Shown here in pieces: positions 32,701-41,715 of a DNA stretch of 64,000 nucleotides (positions within the stretch are counted from its first letter, which is position 1; each line of letters starts with the position of its first letter). Below the pieces are notes generated by a model. The model worked only from the letters and a program-made list of their open reading frames with translations. It was not told the DNA's origin and made no database searches. The position numbers and the translations under genes are program-made. The stretch is from contig JAJLRJ010000009.1 in the NCBI GenBank assembly GCA_024195265.1, positions 14,574,482 to 14,638,481 on the forward strand, in the 5' to 3' direction. The DNA is from Dendrophyllia cribrosa (lineage: Eukaryota > Cnidaria > Anthozoa > Scleractinia > Dendrophylliidae).

Positions 32701-34938
32701 TCATAATTTACTCTGGGAGTGTAAGGGTAAAGCCACAGTGTACATTTACCCTGGCTAAAATCGCCGGACCTGGCCATGGACTGCCAAAGAGGTTTCATTT
32801 GAATGGTTGCACCATAGGATTTTGTCCACATGCATGCAGACTAAAACAGATCTACACTATGTCTCCATAATTGACTCTGGGAGTAAAAGGGTTTATGGTT
32901 ATGACTAAAAAAAATTTATGACTCACAATTTTTAAGTACTGGTCCTGATGACTGAAATATACTGCAATACTGCAATAGTTGTTTTTGAAGGTCATCACAA
33001 CATCTTTCATAATTCTCATTGATGTTTTATGTATACAGTGATGTATGTACAATAACATGTAGAACATGAATCATGGAACATATTTATATAAATTATAATA
33101 ATTAACAGCTGTTACTGCCATCAACTGGATATTCTGAACCAGTTTTATACTTCCAAAAGTATTTTCATTTTTGCTGATAATTTCACCTATTTTTCAACAC
33201 GTCACAGTTACATTTATACAAACCCTTTATCTGACTGTAATTGTTGTCTTGTGTGCAGCACAAGAGAGACCGATATTTATCATTGCACAGCTGGAGTGCA
33301 ATTTGTCAATGTTCTCATCCCATGTCTGACAGTAGTGACTATTACATTTTGTTGCAGGAAATTTGAAAATAAAATATTTGTAATGTGTAGAGACAAAGTA
33401 CAGTACATGTACTTTGAACAACTTCTCAATCTTCCATTTTTTTTATTAATCTTGCATGTAGTTTCTGCTCTCTACATATGCAGTTATATGCTGATTATTC
33501 CACTTTCTATATATTATAAATGTTAAACTAAATGGCCATGAATTGTTAATGATAATTAAGGCTGAATTTGCAAGCAAACATATGCATTTTGTCTTTCTTG
33601 TCCCACAATTTATATTGTATTAACTGGTTTATTGTGGACGAAAGAAATTATGACGTGGAAACAATTTTTTTGTATTACAGTGAAGCCTGTATTAAGCGGG
33701 CGCCATATTGAGCGGACACCTGTTTGTAAGGGTGCCTAAATTTCCTTTCCATATGCATATTTGCTGTAAAATGAACTTGTATTCAACGGACCCCTACAGC
33801 GAGAGTCCCGAGGATGTCCGCCTAAAACAAGTTTCGGGGTACCACACTTCGAACAACTTGTTAAAATGTTGAAAGTAGTAATTTTAAAATATGCAGTTTC
33901 TGCTCTCAACTTGTATATACTTATTATTGTTTTGTACATAAAAATGACCCTCTGCAATGAATTGTTAATGACAATTAAAACGGATCTGTAGTTGACGATA
34001 AAAAATGCATTATTGGTCCTGCCAAAATGGCATGGACGCTAATTGATAGAGGGGTTTCCATGACAAACGCATTGAAGTGCACTTAGCTTAGTCTAAAAGC
34101 CATTAAGACCACGGTAAAAACCCGGGTACATTGCCAAATTTCGATTGCTTTAACTGCATGTACGTGTTTGACGTTGTGCTTTTTATATACTGCTGTCAAT
34201 TCGCTGCAGGAGCGTGAGAATAAAACATGTTCGTACACTATATACTAACCTTGCATAAATCGCTTAGAACTGAAGATCGAAACATTTTTTAGTGGTTTCA
34301 AGTCAGGTTTCAAGTATTCTATATCTTATATACAAGTGTTTATTTCCCTGTTTACGATATGCATTCAAACACAGGAAACTCGCGGTAAAAAAAAAAGATG
34401 GCGAAGGTGTTAATGTTGTGTCATAATTATCGCTACATGCAGAGGAAGAATACGAGTTCGAAAGCTAGCTTTATAAATTTGAGATGAATTATTCGGATGT
34501 CGAAAGCCATTTTGCGAGGTTCCGTTGTTCAACTAAAAAATACCTTACATTTTGGCTGCTGATGTTAAGTGCTTTTTTAAAAGAATATCTTGCACTTTTC
34601 AAAACATTACCATGCATATGATTAGGGACATTAGGGCCGAAGACACGCTTTGATCTCAGGAAGACGTATAGACACAAAAGGTACTAACTGACTCCTGTGC
34701 TATTAAAACAACTAGCTTGGTTATTTTAAATGTGATGTATGTATGGACTAACCTTTGCTTTCTTGGCACAGCGGAGAAGACAAATGGATCTTACATGTCT
34801 CTGATCGGACTTCTGTTCATCTTGCGTGTGTACAAACTTACCACCCGTTAATAACTTAGTCGATTCAAAGGTTGTCGTTCCAGTGCGCGTGTAAATTATA
34901 ACTAGAGTCACAATAAGCGTCGCGAAACCACTCGGCAT
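7286..34938 (-). CDS. Gene A: IL-17-receptor-like SEFIR receptor, 11 coding exons (join)
   Basis: Exons in transcript order: 34753-34938, 31954-32002, 26086-26178, 24756-24875, 22345-22421, 21822-21884, 17108-17168, 12603-12710, 11676-11732, 8830-9035, 7286-7498. Every junction has AG/GT sites and all phases fit, giving 1233 nt (410 aa). Seen: hydrophobic signal peptide (about 1-23); two C-x3-C pairs (C53/C57, C68/C72); an FnIII-like domain (about 110-216) with TDYAVIYQ and SFYVAVVTHPY strands; a TM helix (about 221-243) followed by KWRKKR; a proline-rich linker; a SEFIR domain (about 273-390) with D306, G317 and W321. Known of the family: SEFIR domains of IL-17 receptors bind SEFIR adaptors such as Act1 to activate NF-kB. 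Inferred: surface cytokine-type receptor. The ectodomain (about 197 aa) is shorter than the two-FnIII ectodomain of vertebrate IL-17R. An in-frame TAG lies four codons before the ATG. Paralogue of gene B. Confidence 0.88.
8732..8771. repeat. Trinucleotide microsatellite in gene A intron 10
   Basis: (GAA)n-like sequence running into (CAA)n. It gives spurious open frames rich in R/T or V/L and is not coding. Confidence 0.85.
8830..9035 (-). CDS. Gene A exon 10 (SEFIR domain, N-terminal part)
   Basis: A 206-nt exon, phase 1 to 0, reading [17 protein letters not shown], then [20 protein letters not shown] and [20 protein letters not shown]. This is the SEFIR pattern of beta-A, helix A, the V-x2-D strand, G-x3-W and a hydrophobic beta strand ending in S. 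Acceptor ctctttgtag. The donor TTG|GTAAAC was chosen because the earlier GT would break the frame of exon 11. Confidence 0.88.
9640..9960. other. Unassigned part of gene A intron 10
   Basis: Overlapping open frames occur on the minus strand (up to 106 codons) without splice support or a recognisable domain. The rest of 9036-10257 shows nothing I can name. Confidence 0.4.
10267..11610. mobile_element. Long-TIR nonautonomous element with 9-bp TSD
   Basis: Terminal inverted repeats of about 390 bp start gggtgtagacaaaacgtgg, with an exact 9-bp TSD GCATGAGTG at 10258-10266 and 11611-11619. Each TIR holds a tandem ggggtccaga array just inside the end and an inner part containing the word aaaatggcgggtaagatc. 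The interior has a G run at about 11005-11022. Long TIRs plus a 9-bp TSD are the Mutator-like pattern. Inserted in gene A intron 9. Confidence 0.88.
11676..11732 (-). CDS. Gene A exon 9 (proline-rich juxtamembrane linker)
   Basis: A 57-nt exon, phase 1-1, reading [18 protein letters not shown]. The donor AAAG|GTATGT is good. The acceptor CAG is preceded in the transcript by 20 adenines (T run at 11736-11755) instead of a pyrimidine tract, so splicing may be weak. Skipping it would join exon 8 to exon 10 in frame. Confidence 0.7.
11845..12360. mobile_element. Nonautonomous repeat, copy II
   Basis: Collinear with 1571-2082, including the flanking words gtggcacacgagccrcagg and ttcagttcattgtataa. 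It has an expanded poly-A run near 11891 and small deletions. Lies in gene A intron 8. Confidence 0.7.
12603..12710 (-). CDS. Gene A exon 8 (transmembrane helix)
   Basis: A 108-nt exon, phase 1-1, encoding [20 protein letters not shown] followed by the basic stop-transfer KWRKKR. Acceptor ttttggcag, donor CCAG|GTAAGG. The whole TM helix lies in one phase-symmetric exon, so skipping it would keep the frame and remove the membrane anchor. Confidence 0.88.
12793..13180. mobile_element. MITE with GCGTATG-rich interior
   Basis: TIRs ggccctgtcacactattgcg and its inverse. The interior is dense in gcgtatg words in both orientations. No clear TSD. Lies in gene A intron 7. Confidence 0.75.
13330..13990. 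mobile_element. Possible TTAA element
   Basis: Inverted ends caagTTAAggcatg and catgccTTAActtg give a TTAA flank on both sides. No further TIR similarity seen and no ORF. Confidence 0.4.
14175..14362. repeat. Dispersed repeat, internally deleted copy
   Basis: Shares the left 60 bp and right 91 bp of 2617-3714. The right end differs by about one base. Lies in gene A intron 7. Confidence 0.6.
15106..15229. mobile_element. Palindromic MITE
   Basis: About 124 bp folding on itself: aacagttattcatc, then the middle words gaatatgagctgatatata and their inverses. No coding capacity. Confidence 0.7.
16036..17057. mobile_element. CAGGG-ended element with 5-bp TSD
   Basis: Ends cagggcgcgac and the inverse of cagggtgggatg, flanked by TATAT on both sides. 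Interior blocks cgggcaagc and gcttgcccg echo the smaller element at 23590-23903, which also has CAGGG ends and a 5-bp TSD. No transposase frame recognised. Confidence 0.6.
17108..17168 (-). CDS. Gene A exon 7 (FnIII last strand, membrane-proximal)
   Basis: A 61-nt exon, phase 0 to 1, reading [20 protein letters not shown]. Acceptor acatgtag, donor ACAG|GTAATT. The join to exon 6 gives a regular FnIII strand (NSFYVAVVTHPY), and the join to exon 8 gives FDPTDKAKL just before the TM helix. Confidence 0.82.
17255..18889. repeat. Left arm of large inverted duplication
   Basis: About 1.6 kb whose inverse is 19822-21508, collinear with small indels. An example of matching words is ttaagagctcctgcc against ggcaggagctcttaa. 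The left arm carries an extra segment of about 105 bp near 18650-18770 made of two imperfect ccgaaaggaac-type repeats. Entirely inside gene A intron 6. No ORF conserved between arms. Confidence 0.85.
19822..21508. repeat. Right arm of large inverted duplication
   Basis: Inverse of 17255-18889, interrupted by a 162-bp TTAA MITE at 21328-21489. The spacer 18890-19821 holds a fragment of the homopolymer-ended family (C run and G run meeting at 19791-19823). Confidence 0.85.
21328..21489. mobile_element. Palindromic TTAA MITE inserted in the inverted-repeat arm
   Basis: TIRs cgatacgaaaactacatgac and its inverse, nearly fully palindromic. TTAA at 21324-21327 and 21490-21493. The other arm keeps the unoccupied site with a single TTAA at 17270-17273, which proves the insertion and its boundaries. 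Confidence 0.92.
21822..21884 (-). CDS. Gene A exon 6 (FnIII domain, E-F strands)
   Basis: A 63-nt exon, phase 0-0, reading [20 protein letters not shown]. Acceptor with a pyrimidine tract ending in aaacacag, donor TTGCG|GTACGT. It has an N-glycosylation sequon (NQT). Confidence 0.82.
22345..22421 (-). CDS. Gene A exon 5 (FnIII domain, central strands)
   Basis: A 77-nt exon, phase 1 to 0, reading [15 protein letters not shown] then CRVVPK. Acceptor ttccctaccag, donor AAAG|GTTAGT. It carries an N-glycosylation sequon (NWT) and the tyrosine-rich C/C' strands typical of an FnIII fold. Confidence 0.85.
23322..24619. mobile_element. TIR element copy 1 (3-bp TSD)
   Basis: 1.3 kb with ends cccggttcctgaaaagccga and its inverse, TSD CTG. 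Subterminal regions are dense in gattaatc/cgagggata words. Collinear with 35877-37636. Nested element at 23590-23903. Located in gene A intron 5. No transposase seen. Confidence 0.85.
23590..23903. mobile_element. Nested CAGGG-ended element with 5-bp TSD
   Basis: 314 bp with TIRs cagggcaggaaaaaa and its inverse, TSD ACTAG at 23585-23589 and 23904-23908. Copy 2 of the host element has the empty site (atgctagaaatag near 36136). Contains several cacttgccc motifs. Confidence 0.88.
24756..24875 (-). CDS. Gene A exon 4 (first half of FnIII domain)
   Basis: A 120-nt exon, phase 1-1, starting at the ECSTSPSYP cysteine and ending in the FnIII strand [13 protein letters not shown]. The acceptor is gtctttacag. 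The donor ACAG|GTTCTT is weak but is the only one that keeps frame with the next exon. Homologous to gene B exon 4 (VSWKPLDE). Confidence 0.82.
25871..25909. repeat. T/G homopolymer tract
   Basis: Ten T followed by about 29 G in gene A intron 3. It creates a spurious glycine- or proline-rich open frame. Confidence 0.9.
26086..26178 (-). CDS. Gene A exon 3 (linker to FnIII)
   Basis: A 93-nt exon, phase 1-1, with acceptor ttttttgtag and donor AATG|GTGAGT. It contains [20 protein letters not shown]. Gene B exon 3 has VIEKEGNLAFMRFRRQ at the matching place. Because it is phase-symmetric it could be skipped without a frameshift. Confidence 0.82.
26640..26795. repeat. (TA)n / (TATG)n microsatellite
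   Basis: About 150 bp of tatatatgta units running into pure (TA)n, in gene A intron 2. Not coding. Confidence 0.92.
26794..27190 (+). pseudogene. Arginine-rich ORF, probably from a decayed mobile element
   Basis: A frame of 101 codons with [20 protein letters not shown], then a stop, then similar arginine/leucine-rich sequence in the same region ([20 protein letters not shown]). It starts at the microsatellite border and lies antisense in gene A intron 2. The repeating R-L-x-R pattern recalls low-complexity N-termini of some transposon proteins. I cannot name a family. Confidence 0.35.
28990..31790 (+). pseudogene. Degenerate Ty3/gypsy-type retrotransposon (gag-pol remnants)
   Basis: Ordered remnants: a CCHC-type knuckle near 29230 with a stop in place of the third Cys; an aspartic protease start ([13 protein letters not shown] near 29581); reverse transcriptase thumb to RNase H at 30158-30619 ([12 protein letters not shown]); an integrase zinc-binding start near 31009 ([10 protein letters not shown]); integrase core fragments near 31200 and 31370 (DDGPLF); and an integrase C-terminal piece at 31486-31785. 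Many stops and frameshifts, and the RT fingers and palm seem deleted. No LTRs found. Antisense in gene A intron 2. An old, dead copy. Confidence 0.85.
31954..32002 (-). CDS. Gene A exon 2 (second C-x3-C)
   Basis: A 49-nt exon with acceptor cttcttccag and donor ATAG|GTAATG, phase 0 to 1. It reads [16 protein letters not shown]. Gene B exon 2 reads SINFDECITNCEQGRTPR with the same phases, so the K/DEC-x3-C match supports this tiny exon over two other candidates in the same intron. Confidence 0.8.
32037..32252. repeat. 75-bp tandem duplication just 5' of gene A exon 2
   Basis: gaagcacagagaaatcatag... at 32037-32111 is repeated nearly identically at 32178-32252. On the transcribed strand it lies 35-250 nt upstream of the exon 2 acceptor, so it may duplicate branch-point sequence. 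Confidence 0.75.
32590..32890. repeat. Fragments of the TTAA MITE of 58325-58536
   Basis: Two partial copies share aggtttcatttgaatggttg and tgactctgggagtaaaaggg with the element at 58325-58536. A third fragment lies at 26452-26575. Confidence 0.65.
33660..33850. mobile_element. Mariner-MITE-like fragment
   Basis: tacagtgaagcctgtattaa followed by gcggacac/gtccgcc words as in TA-flanked MITEs. The other end is not clear. Flanking sequence (aattgttaatgayaattaa at 33540 and 33960) is locally duplicated. Confidence 0.45.
34753..34938 (-). CDS. Gene A exon 1 (signal peptide, first C-x3-C)
   Basis: The exon has 62 codons and starts at ATG 34938-34936, with an in-frame TAG upstream. The N-terminus [20 protein letters not shown] is a plausible signal peptide. 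The exon ends in [13 protein letters not shown], holding the C-x3-C pair. Donor AAAG|GTTAGT, phase 0. Its counterpart in gene B (49780-49974) has the same phase and ends in NKLCLRLCKWNIG. Confidence 0.82.
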
Positions 34939-35268
34939 TACAATTATCTAATAACAAACAGCATACTTTGCTGGAGAATCAACTCATAGTGCTGAACCAG
35001 CTCAAAAGTTGGATGCGTGTGCCACCATGAAAACGGAAGTCGTTTCTGTCAGTGAGCATATGCCCTACAACAATTGACACTAAAATAAACACGACAAAGG
35101 ACCTATCAAGATCTATAAAATATATCTACAGATTCTGTGACCTTCACTGACGTCATAGCCGTCACCTTATTTAGCCGATAAAAAGAAGGATGCCGTACTA
35201 AAGCAAACATGTCAATTTTCAGATGGAAACACTTCCTTATAATATAGGGGGCAAAATTACTGAATGCT

Positions 35269-35360
35269 GATTGGCTGACAAAGAGGGCATTTTCCTTAAT
35301 TGAGGGCAAAATTACTCGCTCCTGATTGGTCGAGCATCAAAATTTCTCACTCGTGATTGG
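35269..35360 (-). promoter_or_regulatory. Candidate proximal promoter of gene A: three inverted CCAAT boxes
   Basis: GATTGG (CCAATC on the gene strand) at 35269-35274, 35324-35329 and 35355-35360, about 330-420 bp before the gene A ATG. The first two lie in a local duplication (gggcaaaattact...ctgattgg). Similar words occur in repeats elsewhere, so this is weak. Confidence 0.3.
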
Positions 35361-35876
35361 TCGAGCGCGTCGCGTCGTTCTCGCTGCATTCAGTTGGCGG
35401 GATTTTGAAGAAAATTTACAAACGGAACGCTCGCATGTTTTGCTGGAAAATTTTTTATAAAAAAATTTTTTTAAAAAAAGGAAGGCAATCGGATAATACC
35501 TAAGAAAGGCATTTTATAGGTGAATTACAGGATTTTATGCCAAACAGGAAGCGATTACTTGTGTTAAAACTTGGATTATTAAGGCGCCTCCAGTCCAGTT
35601 TACGACTGGAAGACCTTGAAGAAATTTATTCATGGCGACAAAACGTCAAAAGGTTTTAAAGTTCCATCACTTCACTGAATATATGCGGATTTCTGCGGAC
35701 CTAAAGAAAAGAACTTTGACAGATTTTGCTGAAAGGAACAATATACGCCCCGGTTAACCCCCGGTTATAAGCGCGAAGCCCCTTCGGATATAATCCCTCC
35801 TCTGTTTTTACTTGTTTCACAGAACACTGTGCAACTTTAAATAGAAAGTTAGGAGAGTTAGGGCATGTAGAGTTAG

Positions 35877-37636
35877 GCCCCGGTTCCTGAAAAGCCGATT
35901 AGCGCTAATCCACGATTAAATCAGCCTAATCGAGGGATAAAATTTATCCTTCGATTAGATTCTGTTCCTGAAAGTAAGGTTAGCGCTAACCAAGGGATAA
36001 AATAAGGGTTAAATTTAATCCACCTAGCGAGGTCGATTAACTCACTAATCGGCGAATAAATTCTGTCAAAACAAACAAAATGGCGGAGTAAAACTGTTCG
36101 TTAAGTTGGTCCAGGAAATATAGAAAGCAACTTATGCTAGAAATAGTTCCTCTTGGCGACCTTAATGATAAATGAACTTGCTGTTGTTACAGATTACGGA
36201 GGGAATAAACCGAGTTTTCGGCAGAAAAATGTAATTTGTAGTGAAAGGTGATCGAGTCAAGGCGGACAAACAACCGCAAACACGCAAATCTTGCAGTCTC
36301 GGCAATTACTCAACATAATAAAGCTCTTGCTAAGCTTACAGCAATCACGCTAACTTTTTTTGAACGATACGATTCAAGAGATGTAGTTTTTGTATTTAGC
36401 ATGGCTTTCACGAAGCAGAATATACAGCTATTTCAATTAACGTTGTCAGGTGAAAGCTCAAAGCTCAAAGCTCAAAGCCTACAAATCAAGACCGAATGAG
36501 TAAACCGAGCGCCTCAGTGTTCCAGGCATGCAGATAGTTGGGAGCGGCGAAACGAAAAGAAACGGCGCGAATGAGCGATGCGACGAGCGGGAAAAAATTT
36601 TCTTTTGCGCTGCTCCCAACTATCTTGGCTTGTAGCTTTGAGCTTTCATCCGACAACGTTAATTGAAATAGCTGTATAAAGCTTAGTTAAGGCCTACGGC
36701 AAACGTCGAACTTCACATGTGCCGAATCTAATGCAAATGAGCAAAATCTATTGTTCTTACTCATTTGAATTAGATTCGGCACATGTTAAGTTCGACGTTT
36801 GCCTAGGCCTAAGATAACTTATTATTGAAAAGCAAAATAAAAACAACACGCCATGATATATATTCTTTTACAATGTCTTTTAGCGCTTTTACCGGTTTGG
36901 GGACTCTATCCAAGAATTCTTGAATTAAATAATTATTTGTGCAGCACTTGCAGTAGAAAAGGGTGGGAAATGATCGCAATATAAGCTTAAGTTAAGTTAA
37001 GCTTAAATTGAAGAGGAGATGAAAGACAAGTTTCGATTTTTTAGCGTGAACTCTATACGCAATCAAAGCTACGATGTTGGTATAAAACTATGAAAGCTCT
37101 TTTTTGAAATCGCTGCTTTATTATTCGCTGACAATTTTAGCTAATTTGACAATTGAAATAATCGAATGGACTCACCGATTTGGTTTACAGCTTTATCAGT
37201 TTTACTTTCCTTCACCGAGTCAACATCGTTTTGAACTGAATCATTGATTTTCTTTCCGTTTCCTTTGACCAAATCACAAGAGATTACGTTTCTTTTCTTC
37301 GACTAAAACGACTAAAACAACGGTGACCAATATCAAGATTTGATTTGTATTATTTGTGACGAGACTTAATTTGAGTCAGAATGGAAAACAAGAGCTTGCA
37401 AGCTTCGTGTAAGACGCCTTTTTCCCGCGCATTGTCATTTTCGCGCGCGCCTGCATGTGAATAACTGGTCAAACCGGTTTATTCTGAGTTTAATCGGGGG
37501 ATAGTTAATCGAGGGTTAAATCCGTTTGCAGGAACGCCATTTTATCCCTCGATTAGTTATCCTAGGAATAAGAAACTTAATCGTGGATTAACCGCTAATC
37601 GAGGGATAGTTTAATCGGCTTTCCAGGAACCGGGGC
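35877..37636. mobile_element. TIR element copy 2 (3-bp TSD)
   Basis: 1.76 kb, same ends as 23322-24619, TSD TAG. Relative to copy 1 it has an extra block at about 36353-37125. That block contains an inverted pair gctatttcaattaacgttgt and a palindromic MITE-like unit at about 36687-36811 (ggcaaacgtcgaac and inverse). Confidence 0.85.
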
Positions 37637-37639
37637 TAG

Positions 37640-39420
37640 AGAAATACTAAAATGAATCATCGATTTATTGTGACGTTTAATTGCTAATGCTGTATGTCAG
37701 TCTCAGCTTGTTTCTTATCCGCTCATTCCGAAACGGTTTTTTTCTGTGCCGCTTATAAGCCCACCGGGATATATCCCACCGAAAACCCCTTACAACGTTG
37801 TGTAAGCCTAGGGCTTATAACCTACCGGCATTTTACGGTATGAGAAAAGAACATTTCGAAAATTAGATAACTTTTGCGTTCGTCATTATGGTCTACCACT
37901 TTGGCACACCGCCGAATTTGAATCTTTAAGAAATTCCTAAAATACAGCTAAATTTTTTTATGATTGTTTCTGTTCAGTTAAACTGGGTGAAAAGTAATTA
38001 TTTTTCTTTCGCTTATGGATATGCTCAGCTGCACCGCCGAAAATTTTAAAATGCTATATTTCCAAAACAATTTCGTGTATGTACATAAAACTTGGCACGA
38101 CGATTAAAAGAAGGACCGTGTAAAATGGAATAGAGAATAAGCTGTCATGTCAGTTGAAAACGAAGAATACCGCGAGATAGCCTGAGTAATATTTAACATA
38201 ACGGAGGCATAAAGTTTTGCTACCACACTGATGAGGTGAAAAAGAAATAGAGGGTCACGATAAATTTTACACAGTAAAGCAAATAGAAACCTACATTTTT
38301 TTTCTACGTAAAGAATACTATGTTTTGCCGCTTCTTGTTAGCTGCCGGCTAAGAAGTTTATCTATTTCGATAACGTGAGTTTTCTCATTAAAAAGAAAAA
38401 AAAAACTTTCAGAAACAACTGCTTTTGTGTTGTTTTATGTCCTCAGTATTAGATGTCAATAAAAAGCGGTGCCGGGGCGGGGATCTTTTTTTTTTCGATT
38501 ATTTTTTATTTTGTATGTTTTTCAACTCAAATTCGGCTATGTATCCATCTGTTTCTTGCGTTTGTACCGATTAAATATTCTTCAATCTTCAGGAAAAGGT
38601 CAAATCCCAGCTTCATCTAAAAATTCGCTGCAATAAGGATGCTTCAACAAAAGCGTTGAGAAGAAAATTAGCAGGTGAGTCACTGAAATGTCAGAGAGCA
38701 TGTATTTTTTCGTATTTACATAAGGTGATAACGATTTAACATAGAAGGTTTCACTGTAGTGGCTGCCAGATTGAAAGTGGGGCAAACATGGTCGGGTGCA
38801 AACAAAAATAACGCTTGTCACAGTTTAAAATAGAAACCGGTTGACACGCCTACTTGATGATGCATGCACACCATGTTTGTAGAAATCTTTGAATGCAGCC
38901 GAGGTCCACACAACACGTAAATAAAACGCACGGGTTCAGTTGTGCCTGATCTCTCCGCTAATGTACCAATAGTTTCCACAACACTAAAAAATACCCCAAA
39001 GAACCACGTGATGATAGTTTTGCGGGAAACGCCTTCTTGTCTTACAACGATTTCTGCAGAAAGTACAATCTCAAAATTAACTATTTAATGTATTATGGTT
39101 TATATGTCATGGAAATCCTCCAAATTGGACGAAAAAATATAAAAGGAACCTACAGGCGCCTTTAAATGAATCTCCAAGTACAGATAGAATAACTTTTAAT
39201 TCGATAAGCGTTTTTGGAAGCTTTCTGCCCATTTTCTTGTCTGTCCCACCGCTGAAAAATGACTAAAAAAAAGCTGATTTGAATGGACAAGAGGTAAAAT
39301 TAAATTTACGAGACATAATTCGGTGTTGAGCCGCGATAATTTTCGATTTTACCAACAAATGTTACTCTCTTTAGAGATGGTTTTAAGGAACATCTTTGCT
39401 ACCGGTGCAATGAAATACAA
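37640..39420. other. Intergenic sequence between genes A and B
   Basis: AT-rich with short open frames. A fragment near 37755-37840 (gggcttataacctaccggca) pairs loosely with ccccggttataagcgc near 35770, suggesting an older element into which 35877-37636 inserted. I see no exon. Confidence 0.4.
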
Positions 39421-39424
39421 ACCC

Positions 39425-40032
<608 letters not shown>

Positions 40033-40729
40033 ACAAACCCTTACACAATTATTTGTGATCTGTTAACGTTCAGAGTTTTTGGACCAAATTTATGCAGTAG
40101 TGGAACAATAAGAACAATTACGATTCAGTCAGCCTCACCAAAGAAAAAATATTGCATGCTCTTACGAACGTACTTCAAAGATACTTGGTTTAAACCTCTG
40201 CATAATTATCGCTAAATACTTACTATATTTATACTGCTTCTAGAAATGAGGAAGATCATTTTTGGGATGTATTTTTGCTATCCTTACTAATAAGCTACAG
40301 ATACAAACACATAAAGCCTCAAGGCACGGAAGAGATAGGTGAAAAAAAAAACATAAAGCAAAGCTGCAAGTCAGTGTGTAGTAATACTTAAACCGTTTAA
40401 GAGCTAATCTAGCTTATTTAGCTACCATCTTTATGTTGTTGTTTTTTCAGTGATGTAAGAATTTTATGTAATGTACGTGATTGTATCAGGATCTACTTTT
40501 AAAAGTCATTAATTTTTCATTTTATTTTCTTTCGCTCAATGCTTAATGCTTTTGACCGGTGGCACTATTGTTCTTGAGTAGCCATCGTAAATTCTCGAAA
40601 AGTGAATTTGCATCTCTTTACTGACGTGGAATGACATCTGGACTTTTTTGTCCTGATGAAATTGAACGGTAAAAATAATCTTGCTAATTTTGTCCACTAT
40701 GGCTTTCCATACTCCTTGTATAACATAAC

Positions 40730-41715
40730 AAACAGGACCACAGGAAAGTACTGCTTAGTAGCTTTTATTTGAATGGTCACACTACGGATTTTAGCCATCA
40801 CTGGACTAAAACGTTAAAAGCACTGCATACTACACACTGATAAAGTCGATAAACAGTGCCTCGGGTGAAAAGTACATTTTGTCAACCACGAGTTTTATCC
40901 AGAGATACAAACTGAGTTAGTAACCCGCGGAGTTAGAACCACAGATTGTGCAGTATATAATAAACGGCACCACGGTCAGGAAAGTACTGCTCAATAGCTT
41001 AGTCGTTTGAATGGCCACACTGTAGGATTTCATCCAGACTCAAAACTTCATAGTACCACCTTGTACAGTATAATAAACAGCACCGCAGGAAGGTACTGTT
41101 CAGTAGCCTGCATTTAAATACTCAATGCTCTTTCATTTGAATGGCCACACCATAGAATTTTATCCACCGACTCAAAAGTTAGAAACCACCCTTTACAGTA
41201 TAATAGACAGTACCACAGGAAAAGACTACTCACTAGCTTTCATTTGAATGGTCACCGAGTTTAGGATTTTATCCGCAGATTCAAAAGTTAGAACCACCCT
41301 TTCAGTTACAGCATAATAAACGGCAGCGCAGGAAAGTACTGCTTAGTAGCTTTCATTTGAATGGTTACACAAAGACTTCATCCACAGGCTCAAAAGTTAG
41401 AACCACCCTTTACAGCATAATAAACAGTACCACAGGAAAGTACTACTCAGTAGATTTCATTTGAATGATCACACTATAAGATGCCGGACTCAAAAGATAA
41501 AACCACCCTGTACAGCATAAGAAACAGTACCACAGGAAAGTACTGGCTTTCATTTGAATGGTCATCGAGTTAAGGATTTTATCCACAAACTCAAAAGTTA
41601 TAACCACCTTGTACAGCATAATAAACAGTACAACAGGAAAGTACTGCTCAGTAGCTTTCATATGAATGGTCACACAATAGAATTTTATCCACAGACTTAA
41701 AAGTTAGAACACATC
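40730..41715. repeat. Tandem array, period about 110 bp
   Basis: About eight copies of a unit with cacaggaaagtactgctcag, tttcatttgaatggtcacac and gactcaaaagttagaaccac. The same words occur once inside the TTAA MITE at 58325-58536, so the array seems expanded from that MITE interior. Confidence 0.85.

Noticed and set aside
32909..33330. Two alternative candidates for gene A exon 2 (about 32918-32960 and 33290-33345, minus strand) with correct phases
   Set aside because: They lack the C-x3-C pair. 31954-32002 has KEC-x3-C like gene B exon 2 and better splice sites.
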